DNA of 64,000 nt from Scylla paramamosain (Eukaryota > Arthropoda > Malacostraca > Decapoda > Portunidae): assembly GCF_035594125.1 (NCBI RefSeq), contig NC_087155.1:3914192-3978191 (forward strand), given 5' to 3'. Below the pieces are notes generated by a model, which was not told the DNA's origin, made no database searches, and was given only the letters and a program-made list of their open reading frames with translations. The translations under genes were made by a program, and so were the position numbers. Positions 1 through 12,420 of the stretch are shown one piece after another. The stretch's first letter is position 1, and every line of letters starts with the position of its first letter.

Positions 1-1084
1 GAAGCATTAGAGGGTACGTGATGGGTATAGCTTGGATAACTGAGAGGTAAGGGCGTTAGCATTTGTATGAGAGGTTTATCTCTTCGTTAAGGAGAGGAGG
101 CACTGTGACTCTTGTTTTGGATTGATGCATGTTTTGAGTATCTATAAAGGAGGTTTACTAATCCTTCTTGGTGTCACATCACGGGTCGATCTAAAACAAT
201 TCATAGTCGTAAGATGAGGAAAATGTGTTAATTGGTGTACAATTAATTATTAATGAACCATGGGCGGAAGGTACGTATTAGGTTACGTATATATGCATCT
301 TTTAATTACAAAGCTAGAGTGTAGGTGACAACAGCAACTTTATTCGTTTATTGTTTCAGGAAGGAGGCGACAGATACGTAGAAAAGTATTGTGAAAAGGG
401 GCGCTCGTCGCTTCCGGGACTTAATGAACCGTAGGTGACGGCGAGGGTGACGGGCACTAAAGCTTAGATTAATTAATATACAGTGAAGTATGTTACATGC
501 TTACTGCTCATTAATTAACTCGAGGACTGGGGGACACTTCTCATCATAAAAGTGTGCTATGAGGTGAGGCTAGTGAGCAGTAGGCACATGACTGTAGTGT
601 GTAATTCACGAAGGCCTGACCACGAGCGGACCACCATCCGTTATCCTTGCACTCCTCTCAGTGCGAACTCAGAGCTCATTATTACCGATCATTGATTCGG
701 TAAGACTGTGACAACCACCCCATCCCCCTGGTCAGGCTAGACAATAACTGCCCTGCTTGTCAGTAGAAAAACTTCCCAGCAACCAGACCCCAGTGGGGGT
801 TCGAATCAATGTCAGTCATTGCGGCCAACACAGACTCAGCCCCTTTACAACTGACCCACGAGACAGTGTGTGTGTGTGTGCCAATAACAAATTAGCGGTA
901 TCTTGAATTAGTCTAATTAATTCAATTCCAGTGTATTCTTTCTCTGGTTGATAACGAGTTCGTACTCATACTTTACTTGTGTAGGTGTTAGTCTTTCAAC
1001 GTCTCTTCACAGACTTGATTTTTCAGTGCTGAATCTATTATATTATCAACTCTATGTCATTGCCATAAATTTCTAGTCTATGTG

Positions 1085-1118
<34 letters not shown>

Positions 1119-1144
1119 TCTCTCTCTCTCTCTCCTCTCCACAG
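1..1144. other. Upstream intron or flank, no gene seen
   Basis: No convincing coding exon was found. It most likely belongs to the intron before the first visible SMYD3-like exon, because a pyrimidine-rich tract and CAG acceptor end at 1144. A GGTTCGAATC motif near 799 resembles a Pol III B box and could be a remnant of a tRNA-derived SINE, but no A box was recognised. A (CT)n tract with interruptions occupies about 1086-1138 and doubles as the polypyrimidine tract of the acceptor. Confidence 0.5.
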
Positions 1145-1272
1145 ACTATGCCGACCTAAAGACATGTGAGGATATGAAGCCAGAAATCGATAAGACTTTG
1201 ACAGAACTCCGACACTACATTGGTGAGAGAAACCTCCCTAACGACAGCGATTTGCTTGGCATCTTTGGAAGG
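1145..1272 (+). CDS. SMYD3: SMYD3-like methyltransferase, first visible exon
   Basis: This internal exon encodes 42 complete codons, from YADLKTCEDM to LLGIFGR. In SMYD proteins this corresponds to the helical stretch after the MYND finger, leading into the SET core (compare the 'F.ifgrv..NsF.i' pattern of the family). The acceptor is a CT-rich tract ending CCACAG. The donor is AGG|GTGAGT at 1272/1273 in phase 0, matching the phase-0 start of the exon at 12654, and the join reads FGR-TLVNCFSF as the family expects. The open frame continues to a second GTATGT donor after 1333, but using that would shift the frame. SMYD3-type enzymes methylate lysines on histone and cytosolic substrates using SAM. 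The start codon and MYND domain lie outside the window. Confidence 0.8.
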
Positions 1273-1558
1273 GTGAGTGATTCTGCTGATGACAATAGCA
1301 TGATAATTGCGCTTCTGAACGTGGGAGTTCAAGGTATGTGACATCTAGGAAATGCTCACCATTCACTTTACATATGAATTAGGTTTCACTACACTTTTTA
1401 ACTCTCTGACTGTTATGGCTCCTCATCTAGTTTAATAAATTCTCTTGTGGATTGATATCCTGTCTTTTTTTTTTTTCGATCCATTTAGGTAAGGTGCATA
1501 TGACAAAAGTCTATCTATCTACCTACTTATCTGCCTATCTATCTACGAGTATATAATA

Positions 1559-1919
1559 TGCAGTAGGGTACGTGACAATGAACATGATTCATTCTAATGT
1601 AGCGTTCATCATGGCAAATGTGAGTTATGGCGACTAAAGAACCTTTGGAAAAAAAAATCTTTCGTTACAGGGAAAGAGAAAATAATACAAAAAATTCCAT
1701 TTTTTTTTTGAAAAAAAAAAATCAAAATGAGCACAATTTGAGATAACAACAAATATATACAGTACCCTCCCGAGCTTAGCACATTGTCCTAAATTCTTAC
1801 CATCCCGAGTTTCGCACATTATCACCCCCGAGTTTCGCGCTGCTTTGACAAGTATCTGTTACATTTATCTGCTGTCAGCATCACATGTATACATATAGTA
1901 TACATATAGTAAACGTCGG

Positions 1920-1994
<75 letters not shown>

Positions 1995-2103
1995 TAAGAA
2001 CATTTTTAAGGGTTGCTAAATTGGATGGGACAAATTGAGAATGAAAATGGAATTACGTATATGAGGGTGAGAAACGATGAAGCAAAAATGACATGAAATT
2101 AAT

Positions 2104-2152
<49 letters not shown>

Positions 2153-2556
2153 CACTCCCTTGTCCCTGATCTCAGACAGATAACAGGGAGAGGAGGTGAC
2201 ACGGAGAGAGGTTTGAGACATGATGAAAGAAGGTAGAGGAAAGGAAAAAGGGAAGGGACAGGCGCCGGATAGGTGAGTAGCGGCTCGCACAGCTGATGAG
2301 TTAATCGTGAATTTTAGTTTCTTATTCTGATGAAATTTTATTAAAATTTCAGTGCTCGCATGAATGGTAAGTTTGTCTTACCAGTTTTGGCTCGTTATTC
2401 CCATTAAATATTTATTAAAATTCCAGTGTTCGCACTAGTGGCAAGTTTGTTATGCCAGTTTTGGTTCATTATTCCGATTAAATATTGATTAAAATTTTAG
2501 TGCTCTATTACAGTTGTACGTTATAATGACCGTGCATTGGCGCGTACCCTACTGTA
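1559..2556. mobile_element. TIR element L (pogo-like MITE candidate)
   Basis: The left end reads CAGTAGGGTACGTGACAATG at 1561. The right end is its inverted counterpart (CGCGTACCCTACTG followed by TA, near 2541-2556). CAGT-type termini beside TA suggest a pogo/Tigger-type non-autonomous element of about 1 kb. Inside are a (CT)n(TG)n tract (about 1921-1990), an (AG)n tract (about 2106-2149) and a 74-bp tandem repeat. A second CAGTACCCTCCCGAG-like end at about 1761 may mark a nested relative. No transposase ORF was seen. Confidence 0.5.
2327..2505 (+). repeat. 74-bp tandem repeat, about 2.4 copies
   Basis: The motif CAGTGCTCGC at 2350 recurs as CAGTGTTCGC at 2424 and TAGTGCTC at 2498, at exact 74-bp spacing. 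Each unit carries TTTATTAAAATT and CCAGTTTTGG. Copies are diverged by several substitutions. It lies inside element L. Confidence 0.75.
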
Positions 2557-2762
2557 TTGATATTTAAAACCAGTTCCTAAGAACTTCTACAGTGCACCAG
2601 ACATCCTTCGCACAAACTGGGGAAACATGAAAATTTACTGGATTGATTATAATCTCAACTAACCCAGATAAGTTAAATTTACTGATGCACAGGCAGGTTA
2701 GGCAAATGTTCCTTTAACAAAGCTAGCAATTTTCCCACCATTTGTCACCACAAACCTCCCGA

Positions 2763-3966
2763 TTTTTTTTTTTTTTTTTTTTTAGGTGTACTGGTCAAGG
2801 CCAGCAAAAATTAAGACTTTTTTTTTATTAAGGCGTCAGTCCCCATACAAAGGTAAAAAAAAAATGAAAATTTGAAATATCTTGAAACCTCCCCCTTGAA
2901 AAAAAAAAAAAAAATCAGGTCATAAGGAGGAAATATAGAAGCATGCAGGGAGTTTCAGAGTTAACCAGGAAAAGGGATAAATTATTGAAAATACTAGTTA
3001 ACTTTTGCATTAGAGAGAAAGTAGAAAGTCATGTGCAGTGAGACCGCGGGGAAAGAAGAGGCATGCAGTTTGCAAGATCAGAAGAGCAATTAGCGTGAAA
3101 ACAGCGATAGAAGATAGTAAAGGATGAGGGAGAAACTGAAGATAGTCATTTAGAGAAGAGTTGATAAGACGAAATGTGAAGCATACTCCATACATAGAAG
3201 AATAAGGTTCCTATACAATGTTAGCAGCTGGGGGGAGTGGAAAAAAAAAAGAAAAAATGGCAGAGACGATTCAGAACGCCTAACTTCAAAGAAAAAGTCT
3301 TAGCTAGACATGAGATGTATAGTTTCCAGTTTAATTTATTAGTGAAGGACAGACCAAGGATGCTCAATGTAGAAGAGGAGGGGCAGTTGAGTATCACTGA
3401 AAAAGAGGGGATGGATGTTTATGTTGAGTTGATAGGTAGAGGAATTGAGTTTTTAGGCAATAAACATTACTATGTTCTGCCCCAATCAGAAATTTTAAAG
3501 AGATCAGAAGTCAGGCATTCTTTGGCTTCCCTGCATGAACTGTTGAATTCCTAAAGGACTGAACATATATGAGAAGATGTGGAAAGGTGCAGGGTAGTAT
3601 CATCAGCGTAGGAGTGGATAGGACAAGATCATTCAACATGATCTACCACAGCAGCAATAGAATGGTCAGAAAGAAAACTTGAGATGAAGTTACAGAGAGA
3701 AGGATAGAAACCATAGGAGAATAATTTGGAAATCAAAGCTTTGTGCCAGACTCTATCAAATGTTTTTGATATGTCTAAGGTAACAGTGAAAATTTCACCA
3801 AAAATCCTGGCCAGAAAAGATAACCAAAACTCAGTAAGGAAAACCAGATCACTAGTAGATTGGCCACAACAAAACCCATAATCAGATATGAGATTGTGAA
3901 ATGTCTAAGAATCTTTCTGTTGAGGATAGATAAAAAAAAAAAAACTTCAGAGAGATTGGAATTGTT
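2763..3966 (-). mobile_element. LINE B copy 1, 3' part, degenerate
   Basis: The poly(T) run at 2763-2783 is the minus-strand poly(A) tail. It is followed by the family B 3' end and, further in, by degenerate matches to the RT C-terminal region and the YADD-proximal segment found in other copies (for example 30735-33037). The element is 5'-truncated near 3966 and has many stops. It is a dead Jockey-like non-LTR retrotransposon fragment. Confidence 0.7.
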
Positions 3967-4137
3967 GTTCCAACAGGGTTTCAATGATGATGGGTACTGA
4001 TTTCAATTTAAATATAAAAATTCACCCTAATGAGTGGATGAGTCAATGAGGATCTGAGTTGATTCACACTTCTGAAACAAAACTGTTATCAATCTACTTG
4101 ATATACTAGGAATCAGAAGCTATTAGAGTTACACTCC

Positions 4138-4427
<290 letters not shown>

Positions 4428-4733
4428 GATAGATACTGTATATGATCACTTTTATGTTGCTAGATGTGCATAGTCTGGATTTACCTAGTTGTATTTACCT
4501 AGTTGTGTTTTACAGGAAAAGAGCCATGCTCGTGCTGTCCTGTCTTCATATCTGTAAGCATCCAGCTTAACTTTAAATTCATGAATATTTGTTGCTTGTA
4601 CCACTGTTTCATCTAAGTTGTTCCATATCTATTTGGGAAACCATATTTCTTGACATCTCCTCTACTTGCTGTTTTCTTCAATTTCACTCCATGTCCTCTT
4701 GTATCTCTTGAGTCCCACACAAATAAGTCTTCT

Positions 4734-6212
4734 TTAGTCATCTTGATCCTTACCCTTTAAGGCTCTGTATATAGCAATCAGATCTCCTCTTTCTCTTCTC
4801 TCTTGTAATGATGGAAGCTTCAATCTCCTTAATCTTTCTTCATAGGTTAAATCTCTCAAACTTGGTACCAATTCGGTTGCAGCTCTTTGGATCCATTCTA
4901 TTTTCCTTATTTCCTTTTTATTATGGGGTGACCAAACAATTGTGGCATATTCCAGTTTTGGTCGAATGACATATTCCATCAACTTTTTCATCATCTGTTC
5001 ATCCATGTAAGCAAATGCCCCTTTCATTTTCTTAGTAACTCATAAGTTTCCCCAACTATTTTGTTTACATGTTTTTCTGATGATAAATTATCACTTATTG
5101 TAATTCCCAAGTCTTTTTCTTCTTTGGTTTTCTTAATTTCCACTTCTCCCATGGTGTAGGAACTTGTCAATCTTCTTTTGCTTTTTCCTAATTCCATCAC
5201 CTTGCATTTTTTTGCATTGAATTCCATTTCCCATTTCTTACTCCATTTATATATCTTATTTAGATCTTTCTGTAATATTTCACAATCCATATTGCTTTCC
5301 ACTCTTTTCAACAATTTTGTATCATCTGCAAACAAACATATAACTGTCAACCTCATCTACCATATTGTTGACATACACCAGAAACATTACGGGGGCTAAG
5401 ACTGTCCTCTGTGGTACTCCACTTGTAACTCTACACCATTCTGATTTTTCTCCCTTTATTACTGTTCTCATTTCTCTATCCCTCAAGAAGTCTGTAATCC
5501 AATTCAGTGTGTTTCCTTGCAAACCCCTTATATTTTGAATTTTCCATAGCAGTCTCTGGTGTAGTACCTTATCAAATGATTTTTTTAGGTCTAAATAAAC
5601 ACAGTCTGCCCAGACTCTTGAATTATATCAATTGCTCTACTATAAAAGCTCACTAAATTCATGACACAAGATCTTCCACTTCTGAAACCAAATTGTATGT
5701 CAGTCAATGTATGTGTTTCTTCTAAATATTCCAGCCATCTGTTTTTAACTATTTTTTTCCACTATTTTTGTCACCACACTTGTTAGGGACACTGGTCTGT
5801 AATTCAATGGATCTTCTTTATTACCTCCTTTAAAAATGGGCACAATATTGGCTCTCTTCCAGTCTAGAGGAATTTTTCCTTCCTTAAAAGAACATACTAT
5901 GGTATTGTGTATACCTTCTGCCAGTTGTTCACAACATTCCTTAAGTATCCAGTTGGACACTCCATCTGGTCCCTGAGCCTTACTTACATCCAAATCTTTC
6001 ATAATCTTCTTAATTTCACTTATGTCCACCTGTATCTCTCTCATCACATTGTCTCTGTGCCATGCTCTTTCTCCTTCAAATTTGCTTTCTTTGGTAAATA
6101 CTAACTGGAAGCACTTGTTCATTAATTCCACTTGCAATCGTGTATCTTCGTATGTAATGTCATCTTTCGTTAATTTATCTACTGTTTGCCTGTTTTTCAT
6201 CTTCCCATTCAT
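4734..6212 (-). pseudogene. LINE A reverse transcriptase, broken
   Basis: The pieces in order are QGPDGVSNWILKECC and NYRPVSLTSVVTKIVEK (5745-6212), SGVPQRTVLAPVMFLVYVNN (5322-5522), FADDTKLLKRV (5024-5356) and the C-terminal RPKLEYATIVWSPH region (4734-5027). The Asp pair of the FADD box is present. A frameshift separates it from the preceding VPQ block. This is a decayed RT that would copy element RNA at the nicked target. Confidence 0.85.
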
Positions 6213-6401
6213 ATATCTGAAGAATAACTTCGGCTCATCTTTGCATTTGTTAACTATATTTTTCTCATAATTCCTTTCTTCATCTCTCAGGATTCTGATA
6301 TATTCGTTTCTTACCTTCTTGAAATCTTCCCATTTCTCACTTCCTCCTTTTTCTTCATCTATTCCATGCTGCTTCTTTTCCTTTTCTTGCTGTTATACAT
6401 C

Positions 6402-7300
6402 TCATATTAAACCAGTCTTTTTTTCTTTTTCTTTGTTTTTCTTTGTTTTGATCTTCGGTACATATCTGCTGACCCCTTCATTATAAATTTCCATGAATGT
6501 GTCCCACTTTTCCTGCGTACTACTTGCCGTGAACAGTTGTTTCCATTTAGCCTCTGCAAAATATTTCCTCAACCTGATAAAATCTGCTTTCCTGTAAATA
6601 TATCTCCCATTCTTGTAAATTTCATTCCTATTTTCTATTGGACCATTGTTTATACTGAATTCAATTAACAGATGGTCACTTTTATCTAGTGGGCACTGAT
6701 AATTTACTCCTTCAATGATGTCCATTTCCTTTGTAAACACCAAGTCTAGCCTTGATGCCTCTTCATTACCCCCAAATCTTGTATTTTCTCCAATCCACGG
6801 GGTCATAGTATTTATCATTATTAAATTTAGAAGCATATATCCCCATGACTCTTCTCCCCCGTCCATGGTCCACTCTTCCCAGCGTACCTCCTTGCAATTA
6901 AAGTCACTCATAAGTGTTATATTATTTCTCTCTGCCAGTATTCTCTACAAACAGTTACTAATATCTATTAACAATAATTTATAATCATCTTGTGTCCATG
7001 CATTCGTCTTTGGGGGTACATAAGCCACTGCAAAATCTCTTCTCCCTTCTCCTTTCCTTTTTGTTTGAATTCTAATTACTTCTGCCATCCCTTCTCCTAT
7101 TTCAACCTCTTCCACTGTTATACTCTTCTTTGTAGGTAACATGACTCCTCCCCTTTCTTATTATTTCTGCTTTATCCACACATTATAATTACTATTACCA
7201 ATTCTTATATTTTCTGTTGTCTCATTTAGTTTAATTTCAGTAATATCCATGATGTCGGGCTGCTTTTTCTTAATATAATTATTCAGTTTTTCCGATGTTG
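6402..7300 (-). pseudogene. LINE A APE-like endonuclease region
   Basis: Translated segments show the order expected of an AP-type endonuclease. A VAYVPPKT strand (in 6945-7142) is followed by SDFNCKEVRWEEW, where the family has GDFN, then SRLDLVFTK and the terminal SDHLLIEF motif (in 6402-6911). The same blocks occur in the 46.5-47.0 kb copy (YVPPKTSSW, SRLDLIFTK, SDHALIVL). The frame is broken near 6945. The domain would nick target DNA for target-primed reverse transcription; this copy cannot be functional. Confidence 0.7.
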
Positions 7301-7731
7301 ATATTAAACCACTGTCCACTGTCCACTTTATTTTTTCCATACATTATTTACATTTTCTATTCTTTTTTTTTTTGCCTGATACCACTTCCTGAGCCTCTCG
7401 TCTTTTACCTTCCAATAGAACTTTTTTTTCTCTTCCTCTGTTCTGTTCTCATTTTTTGGCTTTGCTTCTTTTATTAGATCGCTTACCTTGAGTCTCTCTT
7501 CCTCATTCATGTCCCTCTTTATCCAAACTTTCTTGTATTGCTCTGTTTTGTCCAGTTTTCACACATTTGATATCACTTCCATAGCTGTTGTGTGCCCTAA
7601 ATTTTACTTTCAGTGGTCATTCTCCTCCTTCTATATACTTCCCCAGTCTATGCACTTCCTCAATTTCATTTATCCAGTCCTCCCCTTTTCTCTGTATATT
7701 TATTACAACGTCCTCTGCTACTTTTTTTTTG

Positions 7732-8229
7732 TTATCTTTCCCTTTTGTATCTTACTGGCTCTGTTTCCTCTTTTAATCCATATATAACAATACATTTCTT
7801 TTTGTCCACTGTGTCCCTTACCTTTGATTTCTTCTGTTTGATCACTTTCATAATTTCCTTACTTAAATCTGTCTTTTCCTTCTTTCGCACTTCTATGATT
7901 TCTGTAAAGTTAACTTTTTCTTCCTCTTTTTCCTTCCTCCAGATTTGATGTTCACTTTTCATCCCTGTCATTTCATTTTCCTGTTTTTTAACAATATTAC
8001 TGTTTTCCTTCAATTTTGTTTTTAGACCAGCGCATAGTGTTTTCAATTCTTTCTTTTCCTCTTCCATGTCATGTTGTTTGTTTTCTAATTTTTTCACTCT
8101 TTCAATGAGGTCACTGATCATCCCTTCCATCAAAACCACTTTCCTTCCTTGCATTTTATCATGTAGTTCATTATCTTCCTTCCTCAAATCCTGGGAATGG
8201 TGACCCCGTTGGCAACATTCCACTCCCAC
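7732..8229 (-). pseudogene. LINE A ORF1-like coiled-coil protein
   Basis: A 165-residue open frame, strongly charged, with long heptad-like Lys/Glu stretches (about residues 35-150) predicting coiled coil. It ends in a KKKCIVIYGLKEE segment. The related copy at 45752 has KKKCVTVFGVKDE in the same place, so the segment is conserved within family A. Non-LTR ORF1 proteins of this kind bind element RNA; that role is inferred. No zinc knuckle is visible. It lies directly upstream of the endonuclease region. Confidence 0.55.
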
Positions 8230-8444
8230 CTATGGCATCCACCTTGCTGTAGCTTTCACTCATTTTATTACATCTGTTATTACTTAAATTTTCCCTTATC
8301 TTTTTTTTTATTTCTGGAGACAGTACAACTCTACTTGAGCACAGCTCCTACCTGGGAACACATTCTAGGCTCCTAGTGGTGGCCGTGGTCAAATAAAATC
8401 TTTCTCTGCTGGAGCTTGGATCGCTGCTTGTTTACTCTACAACA

Positions 8445-8445
<1 letters not shown>

Positions 8446-8488
<43 letters not shown>
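8446..8488 (+). repeat. (TG)n microsatellite
   Basis: Dinucleotide run between the 5' side of LINE A1 and the 3' end of LINE B2. Confidence 0.95.
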
Positions 8489-8490
<2 letters not shown>

Positions 8491-9545
8491 ATCTAGGAAG
8501 GACACTGGCCAAGGACAACAAAAATCCAATGAAATAAAAGGCCCACTGAGATGATGGTCCCCTAATAGGGTCCAAAGCAGTAGTCAAAAATTGAAGGATA
8601 AGTGTCTTGAAACCTCCCTCTTGAAGGAGTTCAAGCCATAGGAAGGTGGAAATACAGAAGCAGACAGGGAGTTAGAGTGTACTTGAGAAAGGGATGAATG
8701 ATTGAGAATACTGGTTAACTCTTGCATTAGAGAGGTGGACAGAATAGCAGTGAGAGAAAAAAAAAGACATGCATTGAGGCTGCAGGAGGAGGGGAGGCAT
8801 GCAGTTACCAAGATCAGAAGAGCAGTTAGCACGAAAATAACGGTAGGAGATAGCAAGAGATGCAACATTACGGTGATGAGAAAGAGGCCGAAGGCAGTCA
8901 GAGGAGAGGAGTTGATGAGATGAAAAACTTTTGATTCCACCTTGTCTAGAAGAGTGGTGTGAGTGGAACCCTCATAAACAAGTGAAGCATATTCCATACA
9001 TGGATAGATAAGGCCCCTGTACAGAGTTAGCAGCTAGAAGGGTGAGAAAACTGGCAGGGACATCTCAGAACACCCAACTCCATAGAAACTGTTTTAGCAA
9101 GAGATGAGATGTGAAGTTTCCAGTTTAGATTATAAGTAAAGGACAGACCAAGGATGTTCAGTGTAGAAGAGGGGGGACAGTCATTTAAGAAGAAGGGATA
9201 GTTGTCTGGAAGGTTGTATTGAGTGGATAGATGGAGGAATTGAGTTTTTGAGGCATTGAACAATACTAAGTTTGCTCAGCCCCAGTCAGAAATTTTAGAG
9301 AGATCAGAAGTCAGGCATTCTGTGGCTTCCCTGCATGAACAGTTTACTTCCCGAAGGGTTGGATGTCTACAAAAAAAACCTGGAAAAGTGCAGGGTGGTA
9401 TCATCAGCACAGGAATGGATAGGACAAGAAGTTTGGTTTAGAAGATCATTGATGAATAATAGGAAGAGAGTGAGTGACAGGACAAAACCCTGAGGAACAC
9501 CACTGTTAATAGATTCAGGGGAAGAACTGTGACCATTTACCACAC

Positions 9546-9781
9546 CAACAATAGAACAGTCAGAAAAGAAACTTGAGATGAAGTTACAGAGAGAAGAATA
9601 GAAGCCATAAGAGGATAGTTTGAAAATCAAACCTTTGTGACAGACTCTATCAAAAGTTGACAGCAACAATAGAACAGTCAGAAAAGAAACTTGAGATGAA
9701 GTTACAGAGAGAAGAATAGAAGCCATAAGATGATAAGAGGGTAGTTTGAAAATCAAACCTTAGTGACAGACTCTATCAAAC
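9546..9781 (-). repeat. 118-bp tandem duplication inside LINE B2
   Basis: CAACAATAGAACAG at 9546 recurs at 9664. The two units are nearly identical except for a short insertion in the second. Single-copy relatives elsewhere show this is a local duplication. Confidence 0.85.
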
Positions 9782-10327
9782 CCTTTTGATATGTCTAAGG
9801 CAAGAGCAAAAGTCCACCAAAATCTCTAAAAGAGGATGACCAAGACTCAGTAAGGAAAGCCAGAAGATCACCAGTAGAGGAGCCTTGATGGAACCCATAC
9901 TGGCAATCAAATAAAAGTTGTGAAGTGATAGATGTTTAAGAATCTTCCTGTTGAGGATAGATTAAAAACTTTAGATAGGCATGAAATTAAAGCAATAGGA
10001 TGGTAGTTTGAGGAATTAGAATCGTCACCCTTTTTAGGAACAGGCTGAATGTAGGCAAACTTCCAGCAAGAAGGAAAGGTAGATGTTGAAAGACAGAGTT
10101 GAAAGAGTTTGATTAGGCAAGGTACAAACACAGAGGTGCAGTTTCAGAGAACAATAGGAGGGACCCCATCACGTCCATAAGCTTTCAGAAGGTTTAGGCC
10201 AGTGAGGGCATGGAAATCATCACTGCAAAGAATTTTAATAGGTAGCATGAAGTAGTCAGTGGGTGGAGTAGAGAGTAACAATCCCTGAATTATCCAAGAT
10301 AGAGTTTTTAGCAAAGGTCTGAGCAAA

Positions 10328-10560
10328 CAGTTCAGCTTTAGAGATGGATGTGATAGCAATGGTGCCATCTGGTTGAAATAAAGGAGGGAAAGAAGAAGAA
10401 GCAAAGTTATTGGAGATGTTTTTTTGGCTAGGTACCAGAAATCAGTTCAGCTTTAGAGATGGATGTGATAGCAATGGTGCCATCTGGTTGAAATAAAGGA
10501 GGGAAAGAAGAAGAAGCAAAGTTATTGGAGATGTTTTTTTGGCTAGGTACCAGAAATCAG
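10328..10560 (-). repeat. 115-bp tandem duplication inside LINE B2
   Basis: CAGTTCAGCTTTAGAG at 10328 recurs at 10443, with units identical as far as read. Both end in GGTACCAGAAATCAG. Confidence 0.9.
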
Positions 10561-11928
10561 GAGGGGAGTTAGATCTTGAAAGATTTTGACACCTTCTATT
10601 AATGAAGGAGTTTTTGGCTAGTTGTAGAACAGACATGGCATGGTTCCAGGCAGAAATATAAAGCACATGAGATTCTGGTTATGGAAGGCTCAAATACCTT
10701 TTGTAGGCCACCTCTCTATCATGTATAGCATGAGAGCAGGCTGGAAGGTTTGGAAGGTTTAGGTCAAGAAAAAGAGTGAGGAATGTATGCTTCCATGCCA
10801 GACAATATCACCTCTGTTATGCAGTTGGCATACAGAGATGTGTCTCTAACATGGAAGCAGTAGTCATTCGAAGGAAAATCAGCATAATACCTCCTCAGGT
10901 CCCCCCAACTAGCAGAGGCAAAATGCCACAGGCACCTCTGCTTTGGAGGATCCTGAGGAGGGATTGGAGTGATAGGACAAAATACAGATAAGAGATCGTT
11001 ATAAGAGGAGCCCAACAGAGAAGATAGGGTAACAGCATAAGCAGGTCAAGAATGTTGGGCGTATTTCCAAGACAATGAGGAATATGAGTAGGATGTTGCA
11101 CCAATTGCTCTAGGTCATGGAGGATAGCAAAGTCAAAAGCTACTTCACCAGGATGGTCAGCGAAGGGAGAGAAAAGCCAAAACTGGTGGTGAACATTGAA
11201 GTGTCCAAGAATGGAGATCTCCACAAAAGGGAAGAGTCAGAATGTGCTCCACTTTAGAAGTTAAGCAGTCAAAGAATTTCTTATAGTCAGAGGAGTTAGG
11301 TGAGAGGTATACAGTACAGATAAATTTAGTTTGAGAGTGAATCTGTAGTTGTAGCCATATAGTGGAAAACCCGGAAGATTCAAGACCATGGGCACGAGAG
11401 CAGGTTAAGTCACTGCGCACATAGACGCAGCATCCAGCTTTGGATTGAAAGTGAGGATAAAGAAAGTAGGAGGGAACAGAAAAGGGGCTACTGTCAGTTG
11501 CCTCAGACACCTGTGTTGCAGTGTGGAAAAGAAGATGAAGTTTAGTAGAGGAGAGGTAGTATTCTACAGACTGAAAAGTAGATCTAAGACTATGAATGTT
11601 GTAGAAGTTAATGAAGAAAAAGTTGAGGGGGGTGTCAAGATACTTAGGGTCAATACCAGAAGAGCAGTCTGACCTGGGGACATTTGTGGTTCCTTCCCTA
11701 AATGGGGACTCCAAGACTGGTGAAGGAGTCACCATGATAATTTTGAATTTTGAGTGAAGGGTACATGTGTAATTAGGTGCTTGTAGTTTTGTGTGAAAAG
11801 TTGTCTTTAAAGGGCAGGCTGTGACTGCCTCCTTGTGTTGTGAGACACAAAGGGAAATGTTCAGTGAGGTCACAGCTGGGTTTAATGATAAGTTCACAGC
11901 ACCCCCTGATCCAGGGCTTCAGACCTCA

Positions 11929-11931
<3 letters not shown>

Positions 11932-12007
<76 letters not shown>

Positions 12008-12016
12008 TGTGTGTGT
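11932..12016 (+). repeat. (TG)n(TGCG)n compound microsatellite
   Basis: A TG run followed by about 12 TGCG units, then GTGTGT. The TGCG part suggests expansion of a mutated TG unit. Confidence 0.95.
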
Positions 12017-12017
12017 A

Positions 12018-12420
12018 GCCTTGCCTGACCTGGTAACACTGCAATGAAAATACACATCTGGCAATTCTGACCTGCCAAATGCTGCCCAGCCAGCTGGGGG
12101 CCCCACGTTGAGACTAGTGCCAAATGGTGAACTTCTCGGGATGCTAGCTGGAGTGTAACTGTCTTGAAAGGGAGCACAGGCACTAGTGGAGACATGGGTT
12201 CCCTGGCTGGCTGGGCCACATCCAGCAGGTCTGATTTGCCTGTTGTATATTTTCCTTGCAGTGTTACCAGGTCAAATGAGGGTAATTAGGTTAGGTTAGG
12301 AGCAACTCAAACCTGCTGGACATGGCCCAGCTAGCTGGAGACCTCATGTATCCACTAGTGCCAGACTTTTATCCTCTAAGCCATGGGTGGTGCTGGGTTT
12401 AGGACCCACTCACCCATATG
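12018..12420. repeat. Dispersed repeat K, three copies in alternating orientation
   Basis: Copies lie at about 12018-12122 (minus), 12179-12280 (plus) and 12303-12420 (minus, partial). All share the CAGCTGGCTGGGCCA-like core and the CACTAGTG motif seen at 4138. The alternating order forms imperfect inverted repeats. Confidence 0.7.

Larger units (their letters stand above)
4479..8440 (-). mobile_element. LINE A copy 1 (CR1/L2-like), near full length, inactive
   Basis: This is the most complete copy of family A. In minus-strand order it has a coiled-coil ORF1-like region (7732-8229), an APE-type endonuclease region (about 6402-7300) and a reverse transcriptase with C-terminal domain (about 4734-6212). 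Its 3' end shows repeated ATTTACCTAGTTGT units (plus-strand reading) at 4479-4512 rather than poly(A). Short tandem 3' termini are typical of CR1/L2-type elements. Frameshifts and stops break ORF2 in several places, including between the VDSYM and FADD segments near 5340. It lies in intron 1 of the SMYD3-like gene, antisense to it. The clade assignment is from motif style and is not certain. Confidence 0.8.
8489..11910 (-). mobile_element. LINE B copy 2 (Jockey-like), long but inactive
   Basis: The 3' end lies at 8489 next to the (TG)n tract. Minus-strand order is an N-terminal leader and endonuclease (11157-11897, with a GDLHSW relic where relatives have GDFNVHH), the linker region (10764-11224), fingers (9907-10404), YADD-like palm (CADDTTLHFS in 9367-9756) and C-terminal domain (8584-9263). 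Multiple stops and frameshifts are present. Two internal tandem duplications of about 115 bp (9546-9781 and 10328-10560) are specific to this copy. It is the only copy here with most of the endonuclease. It is antisense within intron 1 of the SMYD3-like gene. Confidence 0.85.

Noticed and set aside
1273..1333. Extension of the first visible exon to a GTATGT donor after 1333
   Set aside because: It would add 61 nt and break the frame with the next exon; the GTGAGT donor at 1273 preserves it and gives the expected family sequence.
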